From: a candidate division KSB1 bacterium
GTDB lineage: Bacteria > Zhuqueibacterota > Zhuqueibacteria > JANLFK01 > Oleimicrobiaceae
Length of the DNA: 64,000 nt
Direction of reading: 5' to 3'
NCBI GenBank assembly: GCA_024655945.1
Contig: JANLFK010000004.1
Coordinates: 64,545 to 128,544 of the forward strand
In this document: in pieces, positions 6,734-15,617 of the stretch
Position numbering within the stretch: the stretch's first letter is position 1
Layout of the letters: each line of letters opens with the position of its first letter
Made by a program: the position numbers and the translations under genes
Notes under the pieces: model-generated
Told to the model about the DNA's origin: nothing
What the model saw: the letters and a program-made list of their open reading frames with translations, nothing else
Databases searched by the model: none

Positions 6734-9271
6734 TCACCGCATAGGCTCGAACGCCATGCGCAATCCCACATTGACGCGCCGCCCCACGTCCCAGGCGCTG
6801 GGGTCGCGCAGCTCTCCGCCAATACGCCCGTCAGAGGCGATCCAGAGCACGTTGTGGCGGTCTAATAGGTTGCGCACACCCAAGTAGGCAGTCAGCGAAA
6901 GCCATGCCCGCAGTTGCCACTCCTTGTATGCCTTCACGTCCACGTAGGCCACGTTGCGCATGCGCGCATTGTTGGGCTCGATCTGCGTGTTCAGGTCGGG
7001 CACATAGCCGGTGCGGGAGGGATAGTAGGTGTAGGGTCGGGGCGAGTTCCAGCGCCACACCAAGTCGAGCCCGTAACGCCCGGGGACGCCGGCAAAGAGG
7101 TCTACCACCAGCGTGTGCCTCTGGTCCCAGCTCAGGAAGTGCTCCTTATTGGGCACTGCAAAGCCCCACATGAAGTAGTTCAGCCCCTGGTCGGCCGAGC
7201 TGCTGAATCCCTTGGCATACATCAGCGTGTAGCTCAGCTTGCCAGAGACGTAGTTGCTGTAGCACTTCTCAACGAACACCTCCATGCCGCGCGCGCGAGC
7301 ACACGGGAGGTTGACGTACTGGCTGAAACCGTCGTCTTCTGCCTTGCTATCAGAGGCCAGAAAGGTCTTCGTGTCCACTAAGCCGGTGATGTCCTTGTCA
7401 AAGTAGGTCAGCGACAGGAGCCAGTTGTCGCGGAAGGAGCGCTTGTAGGCCATTTCCCAGGCCACCGTGCGCTCGGGCTTGAGGTCAGGGTTTCCGTAAA
7501 GGGCTTTGATCCCTTTCTTGAGGTCATACTTCAGCCCAGTGAACATGTAATCGAACAGCGGCACCTGGAAAAAGTAGCCATAGTTGACCAGAAGGAAGTC
7601 GTGTTCACTGATGGGGAAGGAGACGCCGACCCGCGGACTGAGCTGCGATTTGAGGGACGCAGGCGCCCACCCCTTGACTTCTTGCTGGTAATCCTCGGCA
7701 GTGACCGGGATCCACTCCACGACCGGGCGCTGGGCACGAGGGTTGAGAAAATCGTAGCGCAGGCCGATGTTCGCCACGAAGATGTCGTTGTCCACCTTGT
7801 CCTGCAGGTAGAACGCGCCCTGGTAGGGTTCATAGTGGTAGGAACTGCTGAAGTTGTATAGCGGACGATCCAGGAGCGGCCTACCCCAGTAGGACTTTTG
7901 CGGCTCGTACTTGAGCAGCTCGTTGTCCAATTGGAAGTAGTTGAACTCAAAGCCGCTCTTCAGCTCATTGACCCGGCCTATCTGTGCCACAAGGTCGCCT
8001 TTGAGAGTGAGGGTGGTCTCACGAGCATCCTGCCACCACAACCGCCGGCCGCCGACGATGAAGTAGTACCACGGCAGCTCGTACTGGTAGGCCTGCGAGG
8101 GGTCGACCTGGTTCTTATCCCCCTGCCCCATGCGGTGTTGCACCTCGTAGCGACTGAGGCTGAGGGCGTAGAAGACGCGGGGCGAGATGGTGTGGGTCAG
8201 TGTCGTGCTCAGCCTGAGGGAGCGCTTCCAGCGCGGGGGCAAGCCCGGCAGATTGAAGCGCCAGCGATACTCGTAGTCGTGCCAATCCCAATCGGAAAAG
8301 AGTACCTGCCCCAAGATCTTCATGTTGCGCGTGAGCTGCAGGTGGAGCTTGGCGACCAGGTTGATGTTCTGCTCGATGGGGGAGCCGAAGACCGGGGCCA
8401 TGTCCTGCCACCAGCGCGTATCGCTCATGCGGTAGTTGGCCGAAATGAGGTAGGTGAGGGCTTCGCGGCGCAGGGGACCTGAGGCGAAGAGTTCGAATTC
8501 GCTGGCGCGATTGGTCTCTTCGCCGCCGATGTGGTCGTCGTAGGCCCTCAACCAAAGACGATGCTCCCTGGTTCCCCCTTTGGTGACGACGTTGACCACG
8601 CCGGACATGGCGTTGCCGTACTCGGCGTTGAAGCCGCCTGTCTCGACAGTCATTTCCACAATGGAGCCGCTGGGCAGGTCGCTCCCAGTGCCTCCGAGCA
8701 TGGCCTGTTGAATGGGCAGGCCGTCCACCAGAAAAAGGACCTCGGTGGTGCGTCCGCCACGCACATGGCCATCTGCTGTCACCCCTGGTTGCAGCGCCAG
8801 CACCTCGCGGAAGGAGTTGACAGGCAGTTCTTCGATCTTGGAGCCGGCCACCGAGTGCGCGGTCGCCGTCACATCGCGGGGGATGAGCGGCCTCTCCGCA
8901 GTGACCACAATGGCCTCGGTCACCTCCAGAGTCTGCGCCTCCAGTGCGGCGTTCACAGTGGTCTTCAGGTCCATGACGATGCGTACGTTCTCGACCACAT
9001 GGGAGCGATAGCCGATCATCAAGAACCTCACGCGATAGATCCCTGCGGGCACGTGGTAGACCACGTATTCGCCTTGGGCGTTGGTCGCCGCGCCCAGCTG
9101 GGTGCCCTCGATGAGTACGCTCACCCCCACCAGAGGTTGGCCGGTTGCTTTGTCGGTAACCCTCCCTTTGAGCGACCCGGTGGTGCCGGCCCATAGGCCA
9201 GCCCGGGCGAGAAACATCAGTGTCGCTGCGCAGGCTATCATTATGGCGCAACGAGTCAACGTTGCACGCAT
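6734..9271 (-). CDS. TonB-dependent receptor with carboxypeptidase-regulatory-like N-terminal domain
   Basis: An 845-residue outer-membrane receptor. A signal peptide (about 1-28) is followed by a CarboxypepD_reg-like beta-sandwich (about 32-110; GRVTDKATGQPLVGVSVLIEG). The plug comes next (about 125-235; SFREVLALQPGV, VLFLVDGLPI), then a 22-strand-type barrel. The protein ends in a short beta-strand (VNVGLRMAFEPMR). It should import a substrate, or a substrate bound by a surface lipoprotein, using TonB energy; the ligand cannot be told. No SusD-like gene is adjacent, but upstream on the same strand are a lipoprotein and a large FN3 protein that could be surface partners. A GAGGAGGA ribosome site supports ATG 9271. 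Confidence 0.93.
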   Translation of the reverse strand: MRATLTRCAIMIACAATLMFLARAGLWAGTTGSLKGRVTDKATGQPLVGVSVLIEGTQLGAATNAQGEYVVYHVPAGIYRVRFLMIGYRSHVVENVRIVMDLKTTVNAALEAQTLEVTEAIVVTAERPLIPRDVTATAHSVAGSKIEELPVNSFREVLALQPGVTADGHVRGGRTTEVLFLVDGLPIQQAMLGGTGSDLPSGSIVEMTVETGGFNAEYGNAMSGVVNVVTKGGTREHRLWLRAYDDHIGGEETNRASEFELFASGPLRREALTYLISANYRMSDTRWWQDMAPVFGSPIEQNINLVAKLHLQLTRNMKILGQVLFSDWDWHDYEYRWRFNLPGLPPRWKRSLRLSTTLTHTISPRVFYALSLSRYEVQHRMGQGDKNQVDPSQAYQYELPWYYFIVGGRRLWWQDARETTLTLKGDLVAQIGRVNELKSGFEFNYFQLDNELLKYEPQKSYWGRPLLDRPLYNFSSSYHYEPYQGAFYLQDKVDNDIFVANIGLRYDFLNPRAQRPVVEWIPVTAEDYQQEVKGWAPASLKSQLSPRVGVSFPISEHDFLLVNYGYFFQVPLFDYMFTGLKYDLKKGIKALYGNPDLKPERTVAWEMAYKRSFRDNWLLSLTYFDKDITGLVDTKTFLASDSKAEDDGFSQYVNLPCARARGMEVFVEKCYSNYVSGKLSYTLMYAKGFSSSADQGLNYFMWGFAVPNKEHFLSWDQRHTLVVDLFAGVPGRYGLDLVWRWNSPRPYTYYPSRTGYVPDLNTQIEPNNARMRNVAYVDVKAYKEWQLRAWLSLTAYLGVRNLLDRHNVLWIASDGRIGGELRDPSAWDVGRRVNVGLRMAFEPMR

Positions 9272-9561
9272 TTTACCACATCCTCCTCGCTCGCAGACCT
9301 GAACCCGCCATGCGCCCCCGGCACCACTGCGGACGACTTCCGCAGACAGATTCTGTGGAGGCGCGCGATTGTGGGTTGCTGGTGCAGACTACCCCAGTTT
9401 TCCCCAGACCGTGCCTGAAACCGAGATCGGGCGGCGCGGCGGAGCATCCGTTGCGCAAGAAGCGGCCGCACGTTCGCGCAAAGGCGCACCGCTGCAACAG
9501 CCCGGCCCAAAGCATACCACCAGGCTCCCGCGTCGTCTTGCGAACATGCTTGTCACCACCG

Positions 9562-10377
9562 TCATGGTCCGATGTGCTCGGAGCACTCCAGTTTCCGCTT
9601 CATGGCCACAGGAAAGAAGTAGGAGATGTCAAAGAGGAACTCATTGGACTTCAGCGGCCAGTGCTCTTTGAAGAGCCTCAGCTCAGCCTGCGCCTTCACC
9701 CTCAGCGGGAGATCGAAGGCGACGACGGTGTCGGTGGGCACGATGGCCACGGTATCGCAGTAGACCCACTGCACGCGTACGTCAGGCTGCACCCATTTCC
9801 ACCCCAGGCGGCTGTTGACCACGTAGTGGAGATAGCGCTCGGTGAGGTGCACGCACCTGCCCGAGTCGTCATCCTGTTGCCAGAGGAGCGGCTGGTAGGT
9901 CTCGATGCGGATCGAGTCCCCAGGCGCTAAGGTCAGATAGCGTGGCATCACGGTGTCGGCGAAGGCAAGTGTCTTGTGCCAGGCACCACTGCCGTCGGCC
10001 GGCTCCAAATGCACCACCAGCTCAATCCACAGAGTCCCTTCCACCGCCTCGTCGAAGCGGTTGCACACCCAGACCTCAAAGGGCACTTGCCACTGCGATT
10101 GGCGATTCCATTCCTCCATGCTCATCCCCTCTGGGGGGATCTGGTAGCGGAGCTCATAGTTGTGGCGATGGGCGAAAAGGGTGCGATTGTCTTTGGTGGA
10201 CAGCCTCACTACGAGCACCTCGGGTCGTTGCGGCGGGGTGAGGACGTGCTCCTCGCAGCTCCACAGAAACGTGAGGAGAAAGGCAACGGAGCAAAGCAGC
10301 ACTCGCACATGCCTTTCAGCTTGGTTCGTTGGAGCCATGCCACTGGGGAACGCGCGGCGCTGTTTCCCACGATGCAT
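9562..10377 (-). CDS. Putative lipoprotein of unknown family
   Basis: A 271-residue protein with a hydrophobic segment (about residues 24-38) ending in LWSC-E, a plausible lipobox, followed by a proline-rich linker and a mostly beta domain. I recognise no family. Residues rich in W, Y and V, and the phrase LTLAPGDSIRIE, suggest an immunoglobulin-like fold. The start at 10377 has GAGGG seven bases upstream; ATG 10338 would give a shorter, more usual signal peptide but has no visible ribosome site. It starts 10 bases after the stop of the 1011-residue secreted protein, so the two are almost certainly co-transcribed, and the TonB receptor follows 290 bases later. Confidence 0.7.
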   Translation of the reverse strand: MHRGKQRRAFPSGMAPTNQAERHVRVLLCSVAFLLTFLWSCEEHVLTPPQRPEVLVVRLSTKDNRTLFAHRHNYELRYQIPPEGMSMEEWNRQSQWQVPFEVWVCNRFDEAVEGTLWIELVVHLEPADGSGAWHKTLAFADTVMPRYLTLAPGDSIRIETYQPLLWQQDDDSGRCVHLTERYLHYVVNSRLGWKWVQPDVRVQWVYCDTVAIVPTDTVVAFDLPLRVKAQAELRLFKEHWPLKSNEFLFDISYFFPVAMKRKLECSEHIGP

Positions 10378-10387
10378 TGTACCCTCG

Positions 10388-13300
10388 CTATCTCAGGATC
10401 GCAAACTTGCCCATGGTGCTTCTGCCATCTGGGGTACGGACGACGTAGATGTACAGCCCGTAGGCGACGCGCATGTAATCGAAGTTGAGCAGGTTCCAGA
10501 ACGCGGTGTCGCTCAGCACGTTGTCGTGGTGAATCGTGTAGACCTTTTCCCCCACCAAGTTGTAGATGTCAATGGCGCAGCGGTGGGGCAGATTCATGAA
10601 GGCGATCTTGGCTTCCTCCGGACTGCGGTCCCACGATGCCCCTCCCACGAAGGGGTTGGGCACCACGCACACGGCCTCCAGGTCTGCCTTGGCCAAAGGG
10701 CGAGGGGTGGGGCCTGTGGTGGTGATGCGGAATGTGTCGCCGGTGCGAAAGGGGCGCACGGTGACCACGCGCGCCACATCTCCTGGCTTCGGCGGCACAG
10801 AGGTGCGCACCGTGTCGTAGACCACCCGCGTGCCATAGGTCTCCTGGATGACCCTGCGCACCACGCGCGTGTAGCCAAATTCGCTGAGAATCACCCCCCA
10901 GGTGATCGCCAGCTTGCCTTGGAAATCATCCCAGATGTAGATGAAATCTCCTGATGACCAGCTCTTCCTTAGCGAATCGGTGGTGTCAGACTTGGAGTCA
11001 TAGTAGATATCCCACACCGAGGGCCGGTTGAGCACCGTGTTCCACACGACGAATGGCGCGGTCTTGCCGGTCAACCTGCCGGTGGTGAGTGTGTCCAGGA
11101 AACGGATTTCGTACTCATAGGGAAAGGGCTTGGTGCTGAGCATCCGCCCGCTGATCCGCCACGTGCACGGGGACGGGGAACCGTCGGCGAGCTTTTTCCA
11201 ACCGCTGAGCTCGCGGCTGATGCCCACCGAATCTGAGCGCTGCACGCGCAGGCTGATGCCGTCGAAGATGCTGACGCTTTCGCCCTTCGTGTCCGGACAT
11301 CTCTGCACAACTCTCTTGCCGCTTGCCTCATCGGTGACGTTGTACACGAGGAGACCGAGGCTTGTGTCCTCGAAGCTGAGCAGGTAGCTGTGGCCGGTGA
11401 GCGCCGCCGGGTCGATCACCTCCAGCTCGATTATGCCGTTGCCGAAAGTACCTGGCAAGGGCGCGATAGACACCTTGGGCGCCTCCACATCAGGAGGCAT
11501 GGCGCTGGGTGTGACCTCCACCAAGTTGGGTGCCTCCTGCACGTCAGTGCCTTTGGGGCATTCTTGCGAGCGGAACCTGGGAAAGCCCTTGGGGTTGTTG
11601 GCGAGGATGCCGTGGTCATAAGAGCAGACGCTGTACCAGTAGGTCACGCCATTCTGCACGGTGGTGTCCACCCACGAGTGGAAAAGTCCCGTATCATCGC
11701 CCAGCTTCTGAAACGGGTAGATCTCCTCGTACCCCTTGATGTCGTTCTTGAGGTCGCAGGTGGCGATGGGCACGAAATTGAGCAGCCTGCCGTCGGCATC
11801 ATAGATGGGGTCGCCCCACTGGCCGAGAGCCGGGTCGCGGGTGGTGCGGTAGATGCGATACCCTTCAAAATCCGGGTAGCCAGTGATAAAGTCCACCGCC
11901 TGCTCGGCCTCCTTGTCCCAGTAGAGAGTAACCGTTCGATTGCCGGGCACCGCTACAACCTTGGGCGGGGGAGGCGCCTCCGCGCGACGATAGCCGCTCT
12001 GCACGATCTTTCTGGCGATGTGCACCCGGGACTTGAGCTGCTGCATATCCTGCCCGAATGCAATGGCGACGGCCAGGTTCAGCGTGTCGCCGCGCGGCCA
12101 GTCTAGCGGGCCGCAGCTCATGACCATTGGCACCTGTCCGAGGAAGGTGCGTGGGGGTATGCCGATTCCTCGCGTGCCAAGGTATTCGGACGGATCAAAG
12201 CGCGGATCGCTGCGACCATCCGGGCCGGGGAAGAACAGGACGCGCTTGACCACCTTGGCCATGCCCGTCGTGTCGCCGCTGAGAACCTTGTACTGGACCA
12301 GCTCCCGTTGGCCGATGCTAATGACTGCACCCATGTCGAAGACGTGCCAGCCGGTGAGGCCCAGTTCTTGGCCGTTCGGGCCGGGTGGCGTCTTGACGAA
12401 GGCCACCGCCACATGCTGCAGGTCAGGGGTGCGGCTCACCGGATCGAAGCCATAGCTCATATCGAACCGCTCACCGGCAAATTGCCCCTTTGTGGTGTCG
12501 GCGAGCAGGTAACCCACCCTGGTATACCCCTCCGGGCACATCATTTCAAAGTACAGGCCCAAGTAGACACCCGCGTAGTGGAAGGCGCTCTTGTTGATGA
12601 GCTCAAGGTCAAACACTGCGATGTCCTTCGCGTAGGCATGCTCAAAGCCCACGGCCGTGCATTCCACATACGCGCCCAGGCTGTACCCTCGCTGCGGGTA
12701 CATGTAACCGTAGTAAGCCGAGCCAAACGGCTGCGCGGGGGCTATCTGCTCGGCGGAAGGGTAGTCCTGGAACGCGAAAAAGACCACCTGGTCGCCAAAG
12801 AACGCACCAGCCATGGGCCTGCCGGAGGCATCGCGCCGCCACCTTCCCGGCCACACGCGCGTGCCGTAGATGGGATGTCTGGGCCACGACTCAGGCAACG
12901 TGCTGGTGGCCAAGAGCATCGGGTTAAAGTCCACGCTGGCCGGGTACAGGTCGCCATAAAGTACCTCCCCGGAGTAGAAGCTCCCCCGCGAATAAGGCAC
13001 CGGGTTCCAGTCTTGACCCCGGCGGAAGGGGTCGAAAAGTGTCCCAGAGACGGTAGGCCCCATGCTCCGCCAGCTCTGCTGGAGCGTGTCGAACACTTGC
13101 GGCGCCCAGGGGCCATCAGGGACGCCCACCCAGAGGTCCATCACGTACAGGTACCGTTCGCCCTTGGAGGAGCCAGACGGATAGTAGCAGCCGGACTTGA
13201 GTTTTCCGTCTTCAGGGACCAATCGACCGTCGTTGTAGAAAGCGAGCGTGATGTTGCCAACGTCCAGCACCCCCGCGGCGCGCTCGCCGTAGGTGGTGCC

Positions 13301-13423
13301 GCGCAGCAATGCTCCACGGGTCTGCTCCTGGGCCCCGGCAAGCAGTGCCAGGCAGGAAGCAGTGATAGCGACCAGTGCAATGAAAATGCTCAGCCGCTTG
13401 ACATTGCGCTCAAGGCCCCTCAC
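10388..13423 (-). CDS. Large secreted protein with FN3-type domain and C-terminal sorting module
   Basis: A 1011-residue exported protein. A signal peptide occupies about residues 8-30. A long N-terminal beta-rich region of unknown type follows. A fibronectin-type segment lies at about 478-650 (VPGNRTVTLYWDKEAE, YEGYRIYRTT-like, TYWYSVCSYD). The C-terminal module (about 920-1011) has VPNPFVGG, IDIYNLVGEKVYTI and YGLYIYVVRT. The last module resembles the type IX secretion/FlgD-like tails common in this bacterial group. GTG 13423 is preferred because GAGGATCC lies upstream and the signal peptide then starts correctly. It is the first gene of a set with a lipoprotein and a TonB receptor. No enzymatic motif is visible. 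Confidence 0.8.
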   Translation of the reverse strand: MRGLERNVKRLSIFIALVAITASCLALLAGAQEQTRGALLRGTTYGERAAGVLDVGNITLAFYNDGRLVPEDGKLKSGCYYPSGSSKGERYLYVMDLWVGVPDGPWAPQVFDTLQQSWRSMGPTVSGTLFDPFRRGQDWNPVPYSRGSFYSGEVLYGDLYPASVDFNPMLLATSTLPESWPRHPIYGTRVWPGRWRRDASGRPMAGAFFGDQVVFFAFQDYPSAEQIAPAQPFGSAYYGYMYPQRGYSLGAYVECTAVGFEHAYAKDIAVFDLELINKSAFHYAGVYLGLYFEMMCPEGYTRVGYLLADTTKGQFAGERFDMSYGFDPVSRTPDLQHVAVAFVKTPPGPNGQELGLTGWHVFDMGAVISIGQRELVQYKVLSGDTTGMAKVVKRVLFFPGPDGRSDPRFDPSEYLGTRGIGIPPRTFLGQVPMVMSCGPLDWPRGDTLNLAVAIAFGQDMQQLKSRVHIARKIVQSGYRRAEAPPPPKVVAVPGNRTVTLYWDKEAEQAVDFITGYPDFEGYRIYRTTRDPALGQWGDPIYDADGRLLNFVPIATCDLKNDIKGYEEIYPFQKLGDDTGLFHSWVDTTVQNGVTYWYSVCSYDHGILANNPKGFPRFRSQECPKGTDVQEAPNLVEVTPSAMPPDVEAPKVSIAPLPGTFGNGIIELEVIDPAALTGHSYLLSFEDTSLGLLVYNVTDEASGKRVVQRCPDTKGESVSIFDGISLRVQRSDSVGISRELSGWKKLADGSPSPCTWRISGRMLSTKPFPYEYEIRFLDTLTTGRLTGKTAPFVVWNTVLNRPSVWDIYYDSKSDTTDSLRKSWSSGDFIYIWDDFQGKLAITWGVILSEFGYTRVVRRVIQETYGTRVVYDTVRTSVPPKPGDVARVVTVRPFRTGDTFRITTTGPTPRPLAKADLEAVCVVPNPFVGGASWDRSPEEAKIAFMNLPHRCAIDIYNLVGEKVYTIHHDNVLSDTAFWNLLNFDYMRVAYGLYIYVVRTPDGRSTMGKFAILR

Positions 13424-13614
13424 AGAGGATCCTCGTTTGTCAGAGGGCCGAGCCGAAGCGGATGCCGGCCAGCTCGCACGATGGCAGCACTCCTGAAGTC
13501 CCCCTGCGGCGCGAAGCGTGTGTTCTGGGCGGCTTCCGAGCCACATATCCATGTCGTCTGAGTGTCTGATTGCGTGGGAGCCACGGACCTCCCAACCTTC
13601 CCTTTGCCTGGTGC

Positions 13615-13643
13615 AAGGTAGCATTTTTCCCTGTAAGAGTCAA
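13615..13643 (-). promoter_or_regulatory. Putative sigma70-type promoter for the 1011-residue protein
   Basis: On the minus strand TTGACT (13643-13638) and TACCTT (13620-13615) are separated by exactly 17 bases, about 190 bases before the start codon. This is the same form as the other promoters seen in the window. Confidence 0.5.
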
Positions 13644-13721
13644 TGGTTTTCCTTGCACCTCGTATCTTTTGCCTTCTCCCCTCCAGGCGAGGCAAAGCTG
13701 AAGCCGGCCTTTTGCGCCCCC

Positions 13722-13765
13722 GCACAGCGGGCCAGTACCCAACTATGCGGCTACCCCCGCTGTGC
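13722..13765. repeat. Perfect 10-bp inverted repeat with 24-base loop
   Basis: GCACAGCGGG (13722-13731) and CCCGCTGTGC (13756-13765) form perfect arms between the promoter above and the end of the first propeller gene. No T-run follows, so it is not a classic terminator. It may be an RNA hairpin or an operator. Confidence 0.5.
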
Positions 13766-13846
13766 ACAATGGTTGCCCGCCGACACCTTGCGCCCGCACC
13801 TGTGGTGCACCTGCAGAGATCGCGCGGGCGAGCGCCCTTGCCCAAG

Positions 13847-15199
13847 CTACCGCATCACAGTCATTTTCTGAAGAAATACTCCTCCATCACAGAGCATCCT
13901 GCAGAAGTACAGACCGCTGGGGACCGGTGCACCCTCCTCGCTGCGGCCGTCCCAAGGCACTGCGTGTACCCCCTCTGGGTAGTGGCGGGCAGCAAGGACC
14001 CGGATGAGTCGACCCATGGTATCGAGAATCTCAATTTTCACTGCCGATGGCCTGCCCAGTTCGAAGGATATCGTGGTGCTTATCCTCCGACCGCCGCGGC
14101 CATGGCCCACGACGGAAAAGGGGTTTGGGTAGCTTTGCCTCAGGGCACACTCCTGCGGAGCCGAAGATTCTTGCGCCTCTGCCCGGAGGATTACCCCGCC
14201 CTCGCGGAAGATGGCCAGGCCCTTGCCCCACGTGCCGATCCACTTGTTGCCCCACCGGTCGACCGCCAGGGACACGATGTTGTTGCTCGGCAGAGGGGAG
14301 TTGGTGGTGTCGTATACTGTCCAGTGCTGGCCGTCGTACTTCATGAGACCAGACCAGATGGTGCCCACCCAGAGGTTGCCTTCTTGGTCTATCTCCAGGT
14401 TCTTAGCGGCATGGTCCGGAATGTCCGAATTGTAGATGGTGAAAACCTGCCACTCGCGATCATCAAATCTCACCAGGCCGTCAGCCGTAGCCATCCACAG
14501 GTTGCCGTGCGCATCCGAGGCGATGTCCCATGCTACGTGGCTGGGGAAGGGTGAGTTGCGCCAGTCGTAGGTGGTAAACTGCTCTCGTCCCCAGAGGCGC
14601 ACCACACCGTGATTGAACACTCCCATCCACAATTCGCCCTTAGGCCGGAGGTGCAGGCTGACCACTTGGTCTCCCGGCATCTCAGAGTTGCCGCTGTGGT
14701 AGTTCCTCCATTTGCCCTTGCTGAAGTGGACCAGACCTTTGTGGTGCATGCCAATCCACAGAGTGGGGCCGGCAAGTGGCCCTCCTGCCTGGCAGGCGAC
14801 ACCGCTCACCGACCAATCGGGCAGGCCAGAATTGAGCGGTGTGTAAATGGTCCAGCCCGCGCCGTCGAACTGCAGCAGGCCTGCGTTTGTGCCCACCCAA
14901 ACGTTTCCCCTGTTGTCACAACTGATACTGGAGAAGTATACCAATGGGCCGACGGCAAGCCGCTGCCGGTCGTAGACAGTCCACCGCTCTCCGTCGAAGC
15001 AAGCCACGTGGTCCCAGGTTGCCATCCAGGCGCGACCAGTCGTGTCGAAGTCGATACCCCACACCCCGTCCCCAGGCAACGAAGAGTTCTGGGTATTGAA
15101 GACAAGCCACTCCCCCTGACCCAAAAGGCACGCTACCCGCACTACCAGGAGTGCCCCTGTGACCAGAACTGACACCGTACCCCACCCTGAACTCCGCAT
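13847..15199 (-). CDS. Secreted two-component-type beta-propeller protein with C-terminal sorting module
   Basis: A 450-residue exported protein. A signal peptide (about 1-28) precedes roughly seven Reg_prop blades (about 35-340), each of the form G-N-x-W-x-G-T followed by a G-L-x-x-F-D-G-x-x-W-x-x-Y strand (for example NVWVGTNAGLLQFDG). The C-terminal module (about 360-450) has QSYPNPF, EILDTMGRLIRVL, WDGR and PSGLYFCRM. No kinase or membrane part is present, so this is a free propeller, probably cell-surface or secreted. It lies 85 bases after an eight-cysteine peptide gene. The neighbouring propeller at 15618-17000 has the same order. Ligand unknown. GGAGAC precedes ATG 15199. Confidence 0.88.
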   Translation of the reverse strand: MRSSGWGTVSVLVTGALLVVRVACLLGQGEWLVFNTQNSSLPGDGVWGIDFDTTGRAWMATWDHVACFDGERWTVYDRQRLAVGPLVYFSSISCDNRGNVWVGTNAGLLQFDGAGWTIYTPLNSGLPDWSVSGVACQAGGPLAGPTLWIGMHHKGLVHFSKGKWRNYHSGNSEMPGDQVVSLHLRPKGELWMGVFNHGVVRLWGREQFTTYDWRNSPFPSHVAWDIASDAHGNLWMATADGLVRFDDREWQVFTIYNSDIPDHAAKNLEIDQEGNLWVGTIWSGLMKYDGQHWTVYDTTNSPLPSNNIVSLAVDRWGNKWIGTWGKGLAIFREGGVILRAEAQESSAPQECALRQSYPNPFSVVGHGRGGRRISTTISFELGRPSAVKIEILDTMGRLIRVLAARHYPEGVHAVPWDGRSEEGAPVPSGLYFCRMLCDGGVFLQKMTVMR

Positions 15200-15284
15200 G
15201 GCCGTCTCCGTTCAACTGCCGTCGCTGGAAGCAGGGCCGACCAGGGTCCTTCTCATGCTATTGCTACCCCGGCTACCTGAATCA

Positions 15285-15530
15285 CTATTGGGCGATGCAT
15301 TGGCATTGCCAGGGCCCGTTAGGGTAGTGCCAACAGCAGGCCACTGTGCCACCGCTCGCCCGGCAAGTCTCCATGAAATTCTGTTCACAGTAGGGTGAGC
15401 AGTTCTGGTCATACCAATACTTCCCCTGCTCGCATACCGGGAACCAGTCTGTAGCGGTAGGGAGCTGGCGCCCCCCGACCGCGGCCGCCACCAGCCCCGC
15501 CACCATGACGACAACCGCAACCTTTGACAT
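15285..15530 (-). CDS. Small secreted eight-cysteine peptide, copy 1
   Basis: An 81-residue protein. A signal peptide (about residues 1-20) is followed by a compact C-terminal domain (residues 32-81) with eight cysteines. It aligns without gaps to copy 2 at 16997-17254, with 22 of 50 positions identical. The cysteine spacings are identical (10, 3, 7, 8, 0, 9, 1) and the core GGTVACC is invariant. AGGAGGT precedes the start. I recognise no family; the compact disulfide-rich form resembles a toxin, a ligand or a processed precursor more than an enzyme. It sits directly upstream of a secreted propeller gene and downstream of another. Function unknown. Confidence 0.8.
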   Translation of the reverse strand: MSKVAVVVMVAGLVAAAVGGRQLPTATDWFPVCEQGKYWYDQNCSPYCEQNFMETCRASGGTVACCWHYPNGPWQCQCIAQ

Positions 15531-15617
15531 GTGTCCTTACCTCCTGTTTTGCTCTTGTTTCCTCCATCTTCCAGGACGCCGCTTTCTCCAGAACTGGGGC
15601 CGCTTGGCGCCGCTTTG

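Noticed and set aside
6644-6865. Plus-strand frame of 73 codons with AAGGAG before its ATG
   Set aside because: It runs antisense into the end of the TonB receptor gene, has Arg/Pro/Ala-rich shadow composition and no recognisable fold. The ribosome-like site is likely chance.
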